DNA from: CAVXNB01 sp963763085
Lineage (GTDB): Bacteria > Actinomycetota > Acidimicrobiia > Acidimicrobiales > Bog-793
Assembly: GCA_963763085.1 (NCBI GenBank)
Contig: CAVXNB010000001.1
Span: 868,001 to 932,000 of the forward strand
DNA: 64,000 nucleotides
Reading direction: 5' to 3'
In this document: positions 43,023-54,852 of the stretch, one piece after another
Layout: each line of letters starts with the position of its first letter
Position numbering within the stretch: position 1 is the first letter of the stretch
The notes under the pieces: model-generated
Told to the model about the DNA's origin: nothing
Database searches by the model: none
What the model saw: only the letters and a program-made list of their open reading frames with translations
Program-made: the position numbers and the translations under genes

Positions 43023-44228
43023 ATGAGAAGAAACAGGAAACTTCGCAACGGAATTAAGGCGGTAGCGATCACCGCCGTGGCGGCTATGGCGCTCGCAGCC
43101 TGTGGCTCGAGCTCCAGCGGCACCACGACAACGACCACGCCCTCCGGCACGACCGGGAACACCGGCGCCACCGGCGCCACCGGCGCCACGACGACGACGG
43201 CGGCGACGAAGAGTTTCTTGGCTTGCGAAGTGACCGACACAGGAGGCATCAACGACCGGTCGTTCAACGCCTCGGCCTATCAAGGACTCAAGGTCGCCGC
43301 GGCAGCCGTGCCGGGCCTCACCTACCGGTTCCTCTCCTCGACGTCCACGAGCGACTACGAGCCGAACATTGCCACATTCATTGCCGACAAGTGCGGCATC
43401 ATCGTCACGGTCGGATTCGACATGGCCGCCGCGACGTATGCCGCCGCCAAGGCGCACCCGTCGCAGAAGTTCGCCACTGTGGACTACGTCTACAACACCT
43501 CTGACTCACCCCCGACTCCATCACTCCCCAACATCTTGGGCCTCTTCTACGACACGGCCCAGGACGGTTTCCTCGGTGGCTACCTCGCCGCCGCCATGAC
43601 CAAGAGCGGCAAGGTTGGCACCTTCGGGGGCCAGGACATCCCGCCGGTCACGATCTACATGGATGGTTGGGTCGCAGGCGTCCGCTATTACAACCAGAAG
43701 AACCACGCCCACGTTGTGGCGCTCGGCTGGACGCCGAAGGCGGGCCGTCCTGCCAGCAGCCTGGCAGGAAGCGGTTCTTTCACCAACGACAACTTCGACA
43801 ACCTCACGAACGGAAAGACGTTCGCCTCGACGCTGCTCGCTCAGGGCGCCGACATCATCTTCCCTGTGGCCGGAGCAGACGGGCTCGGCGCGGCGGCTGC
43901 CGTGAAACAAGCCGGAGCGGGCCACTACATGGAGTGGGTGGACGTCGACGGCTGTGTCTCGGCCCCGCAGTACTGCTCGCTGTTCATCACGAGCGTCACG
44001 AAGGGCATCGTCGCCTCGGTCAGCACCGCTGTCGAAGAGGCTGCCAAGGGCACGTTCAAGGGCGGCAGCTACACCGGTGACTTGGCCAACAATGGCGTCT
44101 CGCTCGCTCCGTACCACGACTTCGCGACCGTTATCCCCGCAAAGGTGCAGGCGGAGATCAAGGTGCTGAAGGCCGGGATCATCGCTGGGAGGATCTCGGT
44201 CGACCCGAACAAATATCCGGCGAGCTGA
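43023..44228 (+). CDS. BMP-family nucleoside-binding lipoprotein
   Basis: A 401-residue extracytoplasmic binding protein of the Bmp/PnrA family. A Sec signal peptide with lipobox ends at C27 (LAAC) and is followed by a long Ser/Thr/Gly linker. The family opening VTDTGGINDRSFNASAYQGL and the ligand region with PVAGADGLGAAAAVKQAG are clear. PnrA-type proteins bind purine and pyrimidine nucleosides. Downstream lie its ATPase and two permeases, followed by nucleoside-degrading enzymes, so nucleoside uptake is strongly supported by context. Confidence 0.9.
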   Translation: MRRNRKLRNGIKAVAITAVAAMALAACGSSSSGTTTTTTPSGTTGNTGATGATGATTTTAATKSFLACEVTDTGGINDRSFNASAYQGLKVAAAAVPGLTYRFLSSTSTSDYEPNIATFIADKCGIIVTVGFDMAAATYAAAKAHPSQKFATVDYVYNTSDSPPTPSLPNILGLFYDTAQDGFLGGYLAAAMTKSGKVGTFGGQDIPPVTIYMDGWVAGVRYYNQKNHAHVVALGWTPKAGRPASSLAGSGSFTNDNFDNLTNGKTFASTLLAQGADIIFPVAGADGLGAAAAVKQAGAGHYMEWVDVDGCVSAPQYCSLFITSVTKGIVASVSTAVEEAAKGTFKGGSYTGDLANNGVSLAPYHDFATVIPAKVQAEIKVLKAGIIAGRISVDPNKYPAS

Positions 44229-44349
44229 CAGTCGCCTGAACGAGCGCCAGCACGCGCCGGAGTAGCTGGCCAGCCGTGACTCGAATCGAGCGTGGAACCG
44301 GGCCGGCCCAAGGTCCGGTCCTACGCTCGGGCGCGGTGGTGAGTCCGCG

Positions 44350-45909
44350 ATGAGACTCGAGCTAGTCGACATCACGAAGCGTTTCGGCACGCTCGTCGCG
44401 AACGACGCTGTCGACCTGACGGTCGAGCCGGGAGAGGTTCACTGCCTGCTCGGCGAGAACGGTGCCGGCAAGACCACGTTGATGAACGTGCTCTTCGGAC
44501 TCCTCCACCCCGACTCCGGCGAGATCCGCATCGACGGCGAGCCGGTCCGTTTCGCCAACCCCGGCCAGGCCGTGCGGCACGGCATCGGCATGGTGCACCA
44601 GCACTTCATGCTCGTCCCCGTGTTCACGGTCGCGGAGAACGTCGTGCTGGGGTTCGAGCCGACCCGCTGGCGGGTCGGTCTGTTCGATCGCCGCAAGGCC
44701 AACGCGAACATCCGCAAGCTCTCCGCGGAATTCGGACTCGAGGTCAACCCTGACGCCTTCGTCGAGGATCTGCCGGTCGGAATCCAGCAGCGGGTGGAGA
44801 TCCTGAAAGCGTTGCACCGCGATGCAAGGGTCCTCATCCTCGACGAGCCGACCTCGGTCCTCACACCCCAGGAGACCGAGGCCTTGTTCCGCATCATCCG
44901 ATCGCTCGCTGAGGCGGGCCGGTCGATCCTGTTCATAACCCACAAGCTGAAGGAGGTCCTGGCCGTAGCCGACCGCATCACGGTCATGCGCCACGGAAGG
45001 GTCGTCCGAACGACCACCCCACAGGAATCCGACGAGAGCGACCTGGCCTCGATGATGGTCGGGCGGGCGGTCGAGCTCGTCGTGCACAAGGCGCCGGCAA
45101 GACCCGGCCCCACCGTGCTCGAGCTGAGCGGCCTCACGGTGGTGGACGACCGTGGACTAACCGCGGTCGACCACGTCGACCTGGACGTCCACGCAGGGGA
45201 GATCGTCGCCCTCGCCGGCGTGCAGGGCAACGGCCAGACCGAGCTCGTCGAGGCGGTGGCCGCCCTCAGGCCTGTCGCAGCAGGAACGATCCGCCTGGAA
45301 GGACAGGACCTCACGTCCGCGACACCGCGGGACTCCATCCGGGCGGGGATCGCGCACGTGCCCGAGGATCGACAGAAGGACGGCCTGGTGCTCCCCATGA
45401 CGCTCGCCGACAATCTCGTGCTCGATATCTACGACGTGCCGCCCTTCGCAAGATGGGGAGCCCGGGACCTCGCCGAGGTGAAATCGAGCGCGCAACGCAA
45501 GGTCGACGAGTTCGACATCCGTACCCCCTCGACCGATGTCACGGTGGGCACGCTCTCAGGAGGCAACCAACAAAAGGTGATCCTCGCACGCGAGCTGTCG
45601 CGTCCGGTGAAGCTGCTCCTTGCCTCGCAGCCTACGCGCGGGCTCGACGTCGGTTCCATCGAGTACGTGCACCGCCGAATCGTCGAAGAGCGCGATAAAG
45701 GCGTCGCGGTACTCATCATCTCCTCGGAGCTCGACGAGGTGCTCGCCCTCGGCGACCGCATCGCTGTCATGTACCGAGGCCGCATCATGGGGATCGTGGA
45801 TCCGAGCGCCGGGCGGGAGCGCATCGGTCTCATGATGGCTGGCATCGTCGACGCCCCGGGCGCAGACGGCTCGCCACTTGCAGCTACCGATGGATCCGGC
45901 GCAACGTGA
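44350..45909 (+). CDS. Nucleoside ABC importer, double ATPase subunit
   Basis: A 519-residue ATPase with two ABC domains, as in the RbsA/YufO-NupO group. Domain 1 has Walker A GENGAGKTT (residues 35-43), a signature LPVGIQQRVE and Walker B LILDEPTSVL. Domain 2 has a degenerate Walker A (GVQGNGQTE) but an intact LSGGNQQKV signature, the usual asymmetry of this family. It powers import by the two permeases that follow. ATG 44350 is 121 bases after the binding-protein stop. Confidence 0.92.
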   Translation: MRLELVDITKRFGTLVANDAVDLTVEPGEVHCLLGENGAGKTTLMNVLFGLLHPDSGEIRIDGEPVRFANPGQAVRHGIGMVHQHFMLVPVFTVAENVVLGFEPTRWRVGLFDRRKANANIRKLSAEFGLEVNPDAFVEDLPVGIQQRVEILKALHRDARVLILDEPTSVLTPQETEALFRIIRSLAEAGRSILFITHKLKEVLAVADRITVMRHGRVVRTTTPQESDESDLASMMVGRAVELVVHKAPARPGPTVLELSGLTVVDDRGLTAVDHVDLDVHAGEIVALAGVQGNGQTELVEAVAALRPVAAGTIRLEGQDLTSATPRDSIRAGIAHVPEDRQKDGLVLPMTLADNLVLDIYDVPPFARWGARDLAEVKSSAQRKVDEFDIRTPSTDVTVGTLSGGNQQKVILARELSRPVKLLLASQPTRGLDVGSIEYVHRRIVEERDKGVAVLIISSELDEVLALGDRIAVMYRGRIMGIVDPSAGRERIGLMMAGIVDAPGADGSPLAATDGSGAT

Positions 45910-45981
45910 GCCGCGCCGAGACCGACGCCGGACTCCGGCGAGCAGCGCCGCCGACAGCCGGCCTCCCGAGCCGGCGGCCTC

Positions 45982-47199
45982 ATGGCAGGAGCGCTGGACA
46001 GGTACCTGCGCCGGCTCGGCGAGGCGAACGCTGCTGTCGTCACCGTCCTGGCGGTCTTCAGCGCGCTCGTGCTCGGGGCCATTCTCATTCTCGTCACGAC
46101 ACCGGCCGTGCTCGACGCGTGGGGCAATATCGGCTCGGCTCCGGGCGCGGCCTTCAGCATCACGTTCCACACCGTGGCCAACGCCTACTCGGCGATGTTC
46201 ACGGGGTCGATCTTCAGCCCCTCTGCTGTCAGCCACGCGGTCTCGACCGGACAGGGTTGGACGGCCGTGTTCACGCCGATCTCCGAGACGCTCGTCTCGG
46301 CGACGCCGCTCATCCTCGCCGGCGTCGGTGTGGCCATCGGATTCAGCACCGGAGTGTTCAACATCGGCGCCCAGGGCCAACTCATCGGCGGCGCGCTCGC
46401 CGCCCTCTATGTGGGGTTCGAGATCCACGCGACGATCTGGATCCACCTTCCTCTCGTCATCATCGCCGGCGCAGTCGGTGGCGGCATCGTTGGGTTCATC
46501 CCCGGCATCTTGAAAGCGAAAACCGGGGCGCACGAGGTCATCACGACCATCATGCTCAACTACGTCGTCCTGGATCTGCTCGTCTACCTGCTCACGACAC
46601 AGCCCTTCCAGCAACCGGGTCAGTCGAACTCGATCTCGAGAACGATGCCGGTATCCGCCCAGATACCGCACCTGTTCGGGAGCGGGCTACGGGTGAACGG
46701 CGGGTTCCTCATCGCCGTCGCCGTGGTGATCGCGGCCGGATGGTTCACGCGTAAGAGCACACTCGGTTTCTCGTTTCGTGTCATCGGCCTGAACCCGGAC
46801 GCGGGCCGGGTTGCGGGCATGAACACCAAGAGGACGACGATCCTCGTTCTCACACTGTCAGGAGCCTTGGCCGGGCTCGCCGGGATGGCGACCTTGTCGG
46901 GAACCGACTTCTTCCTTTCGAGCGGCTACGGAGGCAACATCGGCTTCTACGCCATCACGGTCGCACTGCTCGGGCGCAACCGTCCCTTCGGGGTCTTCCT
47001 CGGCTCGCTCCTCTTCGCTGCGCTGGACACCGGAGGACGGAGCATGCAGGCAGCGACCGGAGTCCCGCTCGACCTCACGACGGTGATCCAGGCGATCATC
47101 GTCTTCTTCGTGGCGACGCCCTTGCTCGTGCGCGAGATCTACCGGCTCAAGCCCGTGACTGGCACGCAGACGAGTGTGGTCTCCAAGGGGTGGAGCTGA
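45982..47199 (+). CDS. Nucleoside ABC importer permease 1
   Basis: A 405-residue membrane protein of the BPD_transp_2 family with about nine or ten hydrophobic segments. STGVFNIGAQGQLIGGALAAL is the conserved family block, and the ATPase-contact loop is near GLNPDAGRVAGMN. ATG 45982 is the only start in this frame after the ATPase stop, giving a 72-base gap. Its TGA overlaps the ATG of permease 2 (TGATG). Confidence 0.9.
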   Translation: MAGALDRYLRRLGEANAAVVTVLAVFSALVLGAILILVTTPAVLDAWGNIGSAPGAAFSITFHTVANAYSAMFTGSIFSPSAVSHAVSTGQGWTAVFTPISETLVSATPLILAGVGVAIGFSTGVFNIGAQGQLIGGALAALYVGFEIHATIWIHLPLVIIAGAVGGGIVGFIPGILKAKTGAHEVITTIMLNYVVLDLLVYLLTTQPFQQPGQSNSISRTMPVSAQIPHLFGSGLRVNGGFLIAVAVVIAAGWFTRKSTLGFSFRVIGLNPDAGRVAGMNTKRTTILVLTLSGALAGLAGMATLSGTDFFLSSGYGGNIGFYAITVALLGRNRPFGVFLGSLLFAALDTGGRSMQAATGVPLDLTTVIQAIIVFFVATPLLVREIYRLKPVTGTQTSVVSKGWS

Positions 47200-48482
47200 T
47201 GACTGCGATCAGCGTGCTGCCGTCTGAGGTCGCCCCTCCCGATGCGAGGATCATCGGTGCCACCCGCGAACGAGGAATGGGGATCTTCCTTGTCCTTCTC
47301 GCAGCCGTCATGTTCCTGGTGTTCGGACTCGGAGTGCCGGCACACGCCAAGACAACATTCATCCTCACGGCTCCTCCCGCGGTCTACGTGGCTCCGCTCG
47401 TCATGTCGGTCCGCCTGATATCCGTCGTGCTCGCGGGATGCTGTGCCGCGCTCGGTCTCGTCATCGTCATCCGGCAGAAGAGTCGAGGCACCTACGGAAT
47501 CTTCTCACTCGGGATCATGATGTTCCTCTGGTCGTTTCTTATGTGGGCCGCCCGCGGGGGCACGCTCAACTTCGTCGCGATGCTCGCGGCAACGCTGATC
47601 TCCACGACGCCGCTCGTGTTCGGCTCCCTGTCGGGGATCATGTGCGAGCGCTCAGGTGTGATCAACATCGCCATCGAGGGTCAGTTCCTGGCAGGTGCGT
47701 TCCTCGGAGCGATGATAGGCAGCGTCTCGGGGAATCTCTGGCTCGGGATGCTCGCGGGAGGGGTCGCGGGCGGCCTCTTCGGAGCGCTGCTCGCGTTCCT
47801 GGCGCTGCGCTACGGCGCCGACCAGATCATCGTCGGCGTCGTGATCGTCGCCTTCTGCACCGGCCTCACGAACTACCTCACCGAACAGGTGCTGAACCCC
47901 GACCAGGCGACGCTGAACAGCCCTTCGACGTTCGCGCCGGTCGCGATCCCGCTGCTCTCGAAGATCCCGATCGTCGGGCCGGTCCTGTTCGACCAGAACG
48001 TCTTTGTGTACCTGGCGGCCGTGCTCGTCGTCGGCGTCAACATCGCCCTTTTCAGGACGCGCTGGGGACTGAGGGTCCGCGCCGTCGGCGAGCACCCGCG
48101 CGCCGCCGAGACCGTCGGTATCAGCGTGATGGCCACGCGGTACCGGAACGTGATCCTGGGGGGCGTGCTCGCCGGAATTGGTGGGGCGTCGTTCACCATC
48201 GGATCGGTCGGCGAGTTCTCGGCAGAGATGACGGCGGGGCTCGGCTACGTCGCCCTTGCGGCCATGATCCTCGGACGCTGGCGACCCTTCGGCGCTCTCG
48301 GCGCTTCCCTGCTCTTCGGCTTCAGCGTCTCGCTCGAGAGCTTCCTCTCCATCTTCAACACCGGTATTCCGTCACCGTTCCTGTCGATGGCTCCCTATAT
48401 CATCACCATCGCCGTCGTGTCCGGCCTCGTCGGCCGCGTCCGGCCGCCGGCGGCGGACGGCAAGCCCTACACGCGCGAATAG
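47199..48482 (+). CDS. Nucleoside ABC importer permease 2
   Basis: A 427-residue membrane protein homologous to permease 1. The family block ERSGVINIAIEGQFLAGAF and the ATPase loop GEHPRAAETVGISV are clear. It pairs with permease 1 to form the channel. The start overlaps the previous stop by one base. Cytidine deaminase follows after 19 bases, linking import to catabolism. Confidence 0.9.
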   Translation: MTAISVLPSEVAPPDARIIGATRERGMGIFLVLLAAVMFLVFGLGVPAHAKTTFILTAPPAVYVAPLVMSVRLISVVLAGCCAALGLVIVIRQKSRGTYGIFSLGIMMFLWSFLMWAARGGTLNFVAMLAATLISTTPLVFGSLSGIMCERSGVINIAIEGQFLAGAFLGAMIGSVSGNLWLGMLAGGVAGGLFGALLAFLALRYGADQIIVGVVIVAFCTGLTNYLTEQVLNPDQATLNSPSTFAPVAIPLLSKIPIVGPVLFDQNVFVYLAAVLVVGVNIALFRTRWGLRVRAVGEHPRAAETVGISVMATRYRNVILGGVLAGIGGASFTIGSVGEFSAEMTAGLGYVALAAMILGRWRPFGALGASLLFGFSVSLESFLSIFNTGIPSPFLSMAPYIITIAVVSGLVGRVRPPAADGKPYTRE

Positions 48483-48501
48483 CCCGAGTAGCGTTCGCCC
48501 G

Positions 48502-48942
48502 ATGCCACCCGAGGACCCGTCCGGCACGAACATGGCGATCGACTGGGCGGCGCTGCGGGCAGCGGCCGACTCGGCGGCTGCCCGCGCCTACGCCCCCTAC
48601 TCGAAGCTGCAGGTCGGCGCGGCCGCGATCGCCGACGACGGCCGCCTCGTCACGGGTTGCAACGTGGAGAACGCCTCCTACGGGTTGACGCTCTGCGCCG
48701 AGTGCGGGCTCGTCTCGGCGTTCGTGGCTTCGGGAGGCGGGCGCCTCGTCGCCGTCAGCGTCACCGCCGGCGACGGCAGGCCGCTGTCGCCGTGCGGACG
48801 TTGCCGCCAGCTCCTGTTCGAGCACGGCGGGCCGGACCTCCAGGTGGACGACGGCGCCGGCGCACCGCCGGCCACGATGGCACAGCTGCTTCCCGGCGCG
48901 TTCAGCGGCAGCGACGTAACGACTCGGCGGAAGGGGTCGTGA
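48502..48942 (+). CDS. cdd: Cytidine deaminase
   Basis: A 146-residue zinc-dependent deaminase converting cytidine and deoxycytidine to uridine and deoxyuridine. The zinc site is C65-A-E67 (catalytic Glu) with C98 and C101 in PCGRCRQ; the substrate-binding NVENASYG is present. ATG 48502 is used; ATG 48532 (MAIDW) is an alternative. The stop overlaps the deoA start (GTGA). It supplies uridine to the next enzyme. Confidence 0.92.
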   Translation: MPPEDPSGTNMAIDWAALRAAADSAAARAYAPYSKLQVGAAAIADDGRLVTGCNVENASYGLTLCAECGLVSAFVASGGGRLVAVSVTAGDGRPLSPCGRCRQLLFEHGGPDLQVDDGAGAPPATMAQLLPGAFSGSDVTTRRKGS

Positions 48943-50222
48943 CCGCCCGGATCGACATGGTGGACGTCATCCGCTCGAAACGGGACGCCCACGCCCTCTC
49001 CGACGCCGAGATCGACTGGGTCATCCGCGCCTACGTCGAGGGCACGGTCGCCGACGAGCAGGTCGCTGCGCTGCTCATGGCCATCTTCTGGCGCGGGCTC
49101 TCGGTCGCCGAGCTCTCGCGGTGGACGAGCGCGATCATCGGCTCGGGAGACCGGATGGACCTCAAGGGACTGTCTCGCCCGACCGTCGACAAGCACTCGA
49201 CGGGTGGCGTCGGCGACAAGGTGTCGCTCATCCTTGCTCCGCTCGTGGCAGCCTGCGGGGGCGCCGTCCCGCAGTTGTCGGGCCGGGGCCTCGGCCACAC
49301 GGGCGGCACCCTCGACAAGCTGGAGGCGATTCCCGGCTGGCGGTCCGAGCTCTCCAACGAGGAGATCCGGGTGCAGCTCGAGCGGGTGGGATGCGTCATC
49401 TGCGCCGCCGGTGCCGGCCTCGCCCCCGCCGACCGCAAGCTCTACGCGCTCCGCGACGTGACCGGAACTGTGGAGTCGATCCCGCTCATCGCCGGTTCGA
49501 TCATGTCGAAGAAGATTGCCGAGGGCACCGAGTCGCTCGTGCTCGACGTGAAGGTGGGCTCCGGGGCGTTCATGGCCAGCCGCGACCGGGCCGCCGAGCT
49601 CGCCAGGACGATGGTGCGCCTCGGGCGCGACCACGGGGTCAAGGTGACGGCGCTGTTGACGGCGATGGACGCCCCGCTCGGGCGCGCCGTCGGGAACGCC
49701 CTCGAGGTGACCGAGGCGGTCGAGGTGCTCTCCGGCGCGGACGGGCCGGCGGACCTCGTGGAGGTCACGCTCGCGCTCGCTCGCGAGATGCTCGAGCTGG
49801 CCGGGATCCGGGCCGATCCCGCCGTCGCGCTCCGCGACGGCTCCGCCCTCGACCGTTACCGTGCCATGGTCGCAGCCCAGGGTGGCGACCCCGACGCGCC
49901 ACTGCCCCGCGCAGGCCACGTCGAGACGGTGGCCGCCGACCGAGCCGGCATCGTGGAGCGCCTCGATGCCCGCGCCGTCGGCGTGGCGGCGTGGCGGCTG
50001 GGAGCGGGGCGGGCGCGCAAGGAGGACCCCGTCAGCCCCTCCGCCGGCGTCGTCTGTCTCGCGAAGCCCGGCGAGCGCGTGAAGGAGGGGCAGGGGCTCT
50101 TCGAGCTCCACACCGACGAGCCCGAGCGCCTCGACTGGGCACGCGAGGCCGTCGCCGGGGCCGTCTCCATCGGCGACCAGCCGCGGCCGGCCCACCCTCT
50201 CGTGCTGGAGCTGATCGTATGA
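48939..50222 (+). CDS. deoA: Thymidine/pyrimidine-nucleoside phosphorylase
   Basis: A 427-residue phosphorylase that splits thymidine, deoxyuridine or uridine into base and (deoxy)ribose 1-phosphate. The family signature around LSGRGLGHTGGTLDKLE, and VDKHSTGGVGDKVSL with K85, are intact, as is the SIMSKKIAEG substrate loop. The GTG at 48939 overlaps the cdd stop, and its own stop overlaps the ADA start (ATGA). The three enzymes are therefore translated as a chain. Confidence 0.93.
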   Translation: MTARIDMVDVIRSKRDAHALSDAEIDWVIRAYVEGTVADEQVAALLMAIFWRGLSVAELSRWTSAIIGSGDRMDLKGLSRPTVDKHSTGGVGDKVSLILAPLVAACGGAVPQLSGRGLGHTGGTLDKLEAIPGWRSELSNEEIRVQLERVGCVICAAGAGLAPADRKLYALRDVTGTVESIPLIAGSIMSKKIAEGTESLVLDVKVGSGAFMASRDRAAELARTMVRLGRDHGVKVTALLTAMDAPLGRAVGNALEVTEAVEVLSGADGPADLVEVTLALAREMLELAGIRADPAVALRDGSALDRYRAMVAAQGGDPDAPLPRAGHVETVAADRAGIVERLDARAVGVAAWRLGAGRARKEDPVSPSAGVVCLAKPGERVKEGQGLFELHTDEPERLDWAREAVAGAVSIGDQPRPAHPLVLELIV

Positions 50223-51328
50223 CGACGAGACCCACGCTCGATCAGATCCGCAGCGCCCCCAAGGTGCTGCTCCACGACCACCTCGACGGCGGCCTCCGCC
50301 CGGCGACCGTGATCGAGCTCGCCTCCGAGCAGGGCTACCGGGAGCTGCCCACGACCGACCCGGACGAGCTGGCGGCCTGGTTCGTCGCGGCCGCGCCCCG
50401 ACGCGACCTCGTGCGCTACCTGGAGGGCTTCGCCCACACGGTCGGGGTGATGCAGACCCGCGACGCCCTCGAACGGGTCGCGGTCGAGTGCGTGGAGGAT
50501 CTGGCGGGGGACGGGGTGGTCTACGCCGAGGTCCGTTTTGCTCCCGAATTGCACACCGAGCGGGGCCTGTCGCTCGAGGCCGTGGTCGAGTCGGTACTCG
50601 CCGGCTTCGACCGGGCGATGGCGCGCTCGCAAGCGGCCGGCAGGCCGATCGTCGTCAGAACGCTGCTGACCGCGATACGCAGCGCCGCACGCTCCCGCGA
50701 GATCGCGGAGCTGGCGGTCCGATATCGCGACGCCGGCGTGGCGGGCTTCGACGTGGCCGGGCCCGAGGCGGGCTATCCGCCCACACTCCACCTCGACGCG
50801 TTCCACCTCGTGCAGCGTGAGAATTTCCACGCCACGCTGCACGCCGGCGAGGCTTTCGGCCTCCCCTCGATCTGGCAGGCGATCCAGTGGTGCAATGCCG
50901 AACGGCTCGGGCACGGGGTCCGGATCGTCGACGACATCGACGTGTTCCCGAGCGGCGAGGTCACGCTCGGCCGTCTTGCGAGCTACGTGCGTGACCGACG
51001 CGTGCCCCTCGAGATGTGCCCGACCTCGAACGTGCACACAGGAGCGGCGCCGTCGCTCGCCGAGCATCCGATCGGCCTCCTGCGCCGGCTGAGCTTCCGC
51101 GTGACCGTGAACACCGATAACAGGCTCATGAGCGGCGTCAGCCTCTCCTCGGAGATGGCGGCGCTGGTTGCGACGTTCGATTGGTCTTGGAAGGACCTCA
51201 ATTGGCTCACGATCAACGCCATGAAGAGCGCCTTCTACCCCTTCGACGAGCGGCTGGCGCTGATCGAGGGCCGGATCAAGCCCGGGTTCGCCGCGCTCGA
51301 TCCCGACGCCGGCGGCGAGCAGCCCTAG
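50219..51328 (+). CDS. add: Adenosine deaminase
   Basis: A 369-residue zinc enzyme that converts adenosine and deoxyadenosine to inosine and deoxyinosine. Metal and catalytic residues are in LLHDHLDGG (H19, H21), the HAGE motif (ATLHAGEAFG), the SNVHTG segment and NTDN. ATG 50219 overlaps the deoA stop. It is convergent with the mutase gene, stop codons almost touching. Confidence 0.9.
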   Translation: MTTRPTLDQIRSAPKVLLHDHLDGGLRPATVIELASEQGYRELPTTDPDELAAWFVAAAPRRDLVRYLEGFAHTVGVMQTRDALERVAVECVEDLAGDGVVYAEVRFAPELHTERGLSLEAVVESVLAGFDRAMARSQAAGRPIVVRTLLTAIRSAARSREIAELAVRYRDAGVAGFDVAGPEAGYPPTLHLDAFHLVQRENFHATLHAGEAFGLPSIWQAIQWCNAERLGHGVRIVDDIDVFPSGEVTLGRLASYVRDRRVPLEMCPTSNVHTGAAPSLAEHPIGLLRRLSFRVTVNTDNRLMSGVSLSSEMAALVATFDWSWKDLNWLTINAMKSAFYPFDERLALIEGRIKPGFAALDPDAGGEQP

Positions 51329-51329
51329 C

Positions 51330-53077
<1,748 letters not shown>

Positions 53078-53081
<4 letters not shown>

Positions 53082-53915
53082 AGCCGTGACAGCACGCCGG
53101 CAAGAAGCTCGGCCAGCACAGGCGCCGCGGCTGCGCCGGCCGCCAGCACCTCCTCGTGGTCGAGCGGCGTCGGGCTCACCCCCGCCGCCAGGTTCGTGAC
53201 GAGCGAGATTCCGAGGACCGAGGCCCCGAGGTGATGCGCGGCGATCGCCTCGAGCGTCGTCGACATCCCGACCAGGTCCGCCCCGAGGCCACGCAGCATC
53301 GCCACCTCGGCGGGCGTCTCGTAGTGGGGGCCGAGGAGGCCGGCGTAGACGCCCTGGCGGAGCGTCCCGTCCACGTCGGTCGCGATCCGGCGCAGCTCCG
53401 CCGGGTAGAGATTCGTGAGATCGACGAAGCGACCGTGGTAGGCCGCCGGCGGTGCGGGTCCACTGAGCGGCGAGGCGCCCGTCAGGTTGAGATGATCCCG
53501 GATCAGCACGGCCTGCCCGGGCCGCATCCCCGGATCGAGACCGCCGGCGGCGTTGGTCAGGACCACGACACCGGCCCCCGCCATCACGGCGGCGCGGACC
53601 GGATGGACGACCTCGGCGGGCGATCGACCCTCGTACAGGTGCGTGCGCCCGATGAGCAACAGGACCCGGTGGTCGGCGACGGTGAGCGACCGCAGCTGGC
53701 CGTGGTGGCCGGCCACCGTGGGGGCAGCGAAGCCGGGGATGCCGGCAGTCGGATCGCTCGAGCTCGGCGGTCCCGAGGCCGTCGGCCACTGCCTGCCAGC
53801 CCGAGCCGAGCACGATCGCGACGTCGTGCGCAGGCGTGCCGGCCCAGTGCGTGATCTCGGCGGCGGCCGTGGCCGCGAGCTCGAACGGGTCCGTCCTCGT
53901 GCTGAGGTCCGTCAC
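53078..53915 (-). pseudogene. Purine nucleoside phosphorylase, one frameshift
   Basis: A PNP of the trimeric type, about 278 residues, split by one frameshift near 53755. The first part has AIVLGSGW (phosphate loop); the second has RTHLYEG, LTNAAGGLDPGM, LGPHYETPAEV, the substrate methionine in VGMSTTLEA and the purine-binding Asn in LVTNLAAG. Every active-site element is present across the two frames. It should turn inosine and guanosine into base and ribose 1-phosphate for the coupled mutase. Start GTG 53915; stop overlaps the mutase start. The shift is more likely a base-call error than decay. Confidence 0.8.
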
Positions 53916-53982
53916 GGCGCGAGACGCTACTTCGGAGCCGGCCGACCCGGCACGCCCCGTGCGGGTGCCGGTGTCACGGACC

Positions 53983-54852
53983 TCAGACGCCGATCGGATG
54001 CCAGACGGTCTTGATCTCCAGAAACGCCAGCATCCGCGCCGGCGTGGGCGCCGCAGTCCAATCGGGCTCCGGCACCTCCGGGCGGAGGAGCCGCTTCACG
54101 TTCGTCGCCGCGGCCCGCTCGAGCTCGACCGCCGGCTCACCGGACGCGCCGGCGAGGTCCATGGCGTCCACGTCGCGGTGGGCGGCCAGCACTGGTGCCA
54201 GCTCGGCGACCCTGCCCGTGACCAGGTTCACGACTCCCCCGGGGAGATCGGAGGTGCCGAGCACTTCGGCCAGGGTGATGGCCGGCAACGGTCGCGTTTC
54301 GCTGGCGATTACCACCGCCGTGTTCCCGGTCGCGATCACGGGCGCGAGCACGCTGACGAGACCGAGGAGCGAGGAGGCCTGCGGCGCGATCACGCCCACG
54401 ACGCCCGTCGGCTCGGGGACCGAGAAGTTGAAGTACGGGCCTGCGACGGGATTCGAGGACCCGGCAACCTGGGCGACCTTGTCGGGCCAGCCGGCGTACC
54501 AGACCCAGCGGTCGATGGCGGCGTCGATCGCCGCTGCCGCCTTTTTCTCGGTCGTCCCCTCGCAGGCGCGGACATCGTCGATGAACTGGGATCGCCGCCC
54601 GTCGAGCATCTCCGCCACGCGATAGAGCACCTGGCCCCGGTTGTAAGCCGTTGCCGCCGACCAGCCGGGCTGGGCCTTGCGGGCCGCCACGACCGCGTCG
54701 CGGACGTCTTTGCGCGAGCCGAGCGCGGCGTTGGCCAGGAAACCGCCGTCGGCGGCAGTCACCACGTACGAACGACCGGACTCCGATCGCGGGAAGGCGC
54801 CACCGATGTAGAGCTTGTAGGTCTTGCGCACGGCGACGCGCCCGTCAGACAT
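53983..54852 (-). CDS. Half-length aldehyde dehydrogenase paralogue
   Basis: A 289-residue protein matching only the N-terminal, cofactor-binding half of an aldehyde dehydrogenase (YIGGAFPRSESGRSY, GVVGVIAPQASSLLGLVSVL, LPGGVVNLVTG). The catalytic Cys domain is missing and the Glu motif (ELGG) is not seen; the last 40 residues are unrelated. The end is clean, so this looks like a purposeful short form rather than a break. It overlaps the full-length enzyme's stop by eight bases and is probably a non-catalytic partner or stabilising subunit. Confidence 0.75.
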   Translation of the reverse strand: MSDGRVAVRKTYKLYIGGAFPRSESGRSYVVTAADGGFLANAALGSRKDVRDAVVAARKAQPGWSAATAYNRGQVLYRVAEMLDGRRSQFIDDVRACEGTTEKKAAAAIDAAIDRWVWYAGWPDKVAQVAGSSNPVAGPYFNFSVPEPTGVVGVIAPQASSLLGLVSVLAPVIATGNTAVVIASETRPLPAITLAEVLGTSDLPGGVVNLVTGRVAELAPVLAAHRDVDAMDLAGASGEPAVELERAAATNVKRLLRPEVPEPDWTAAPTPARMLAFLEIKTVWHPIGV

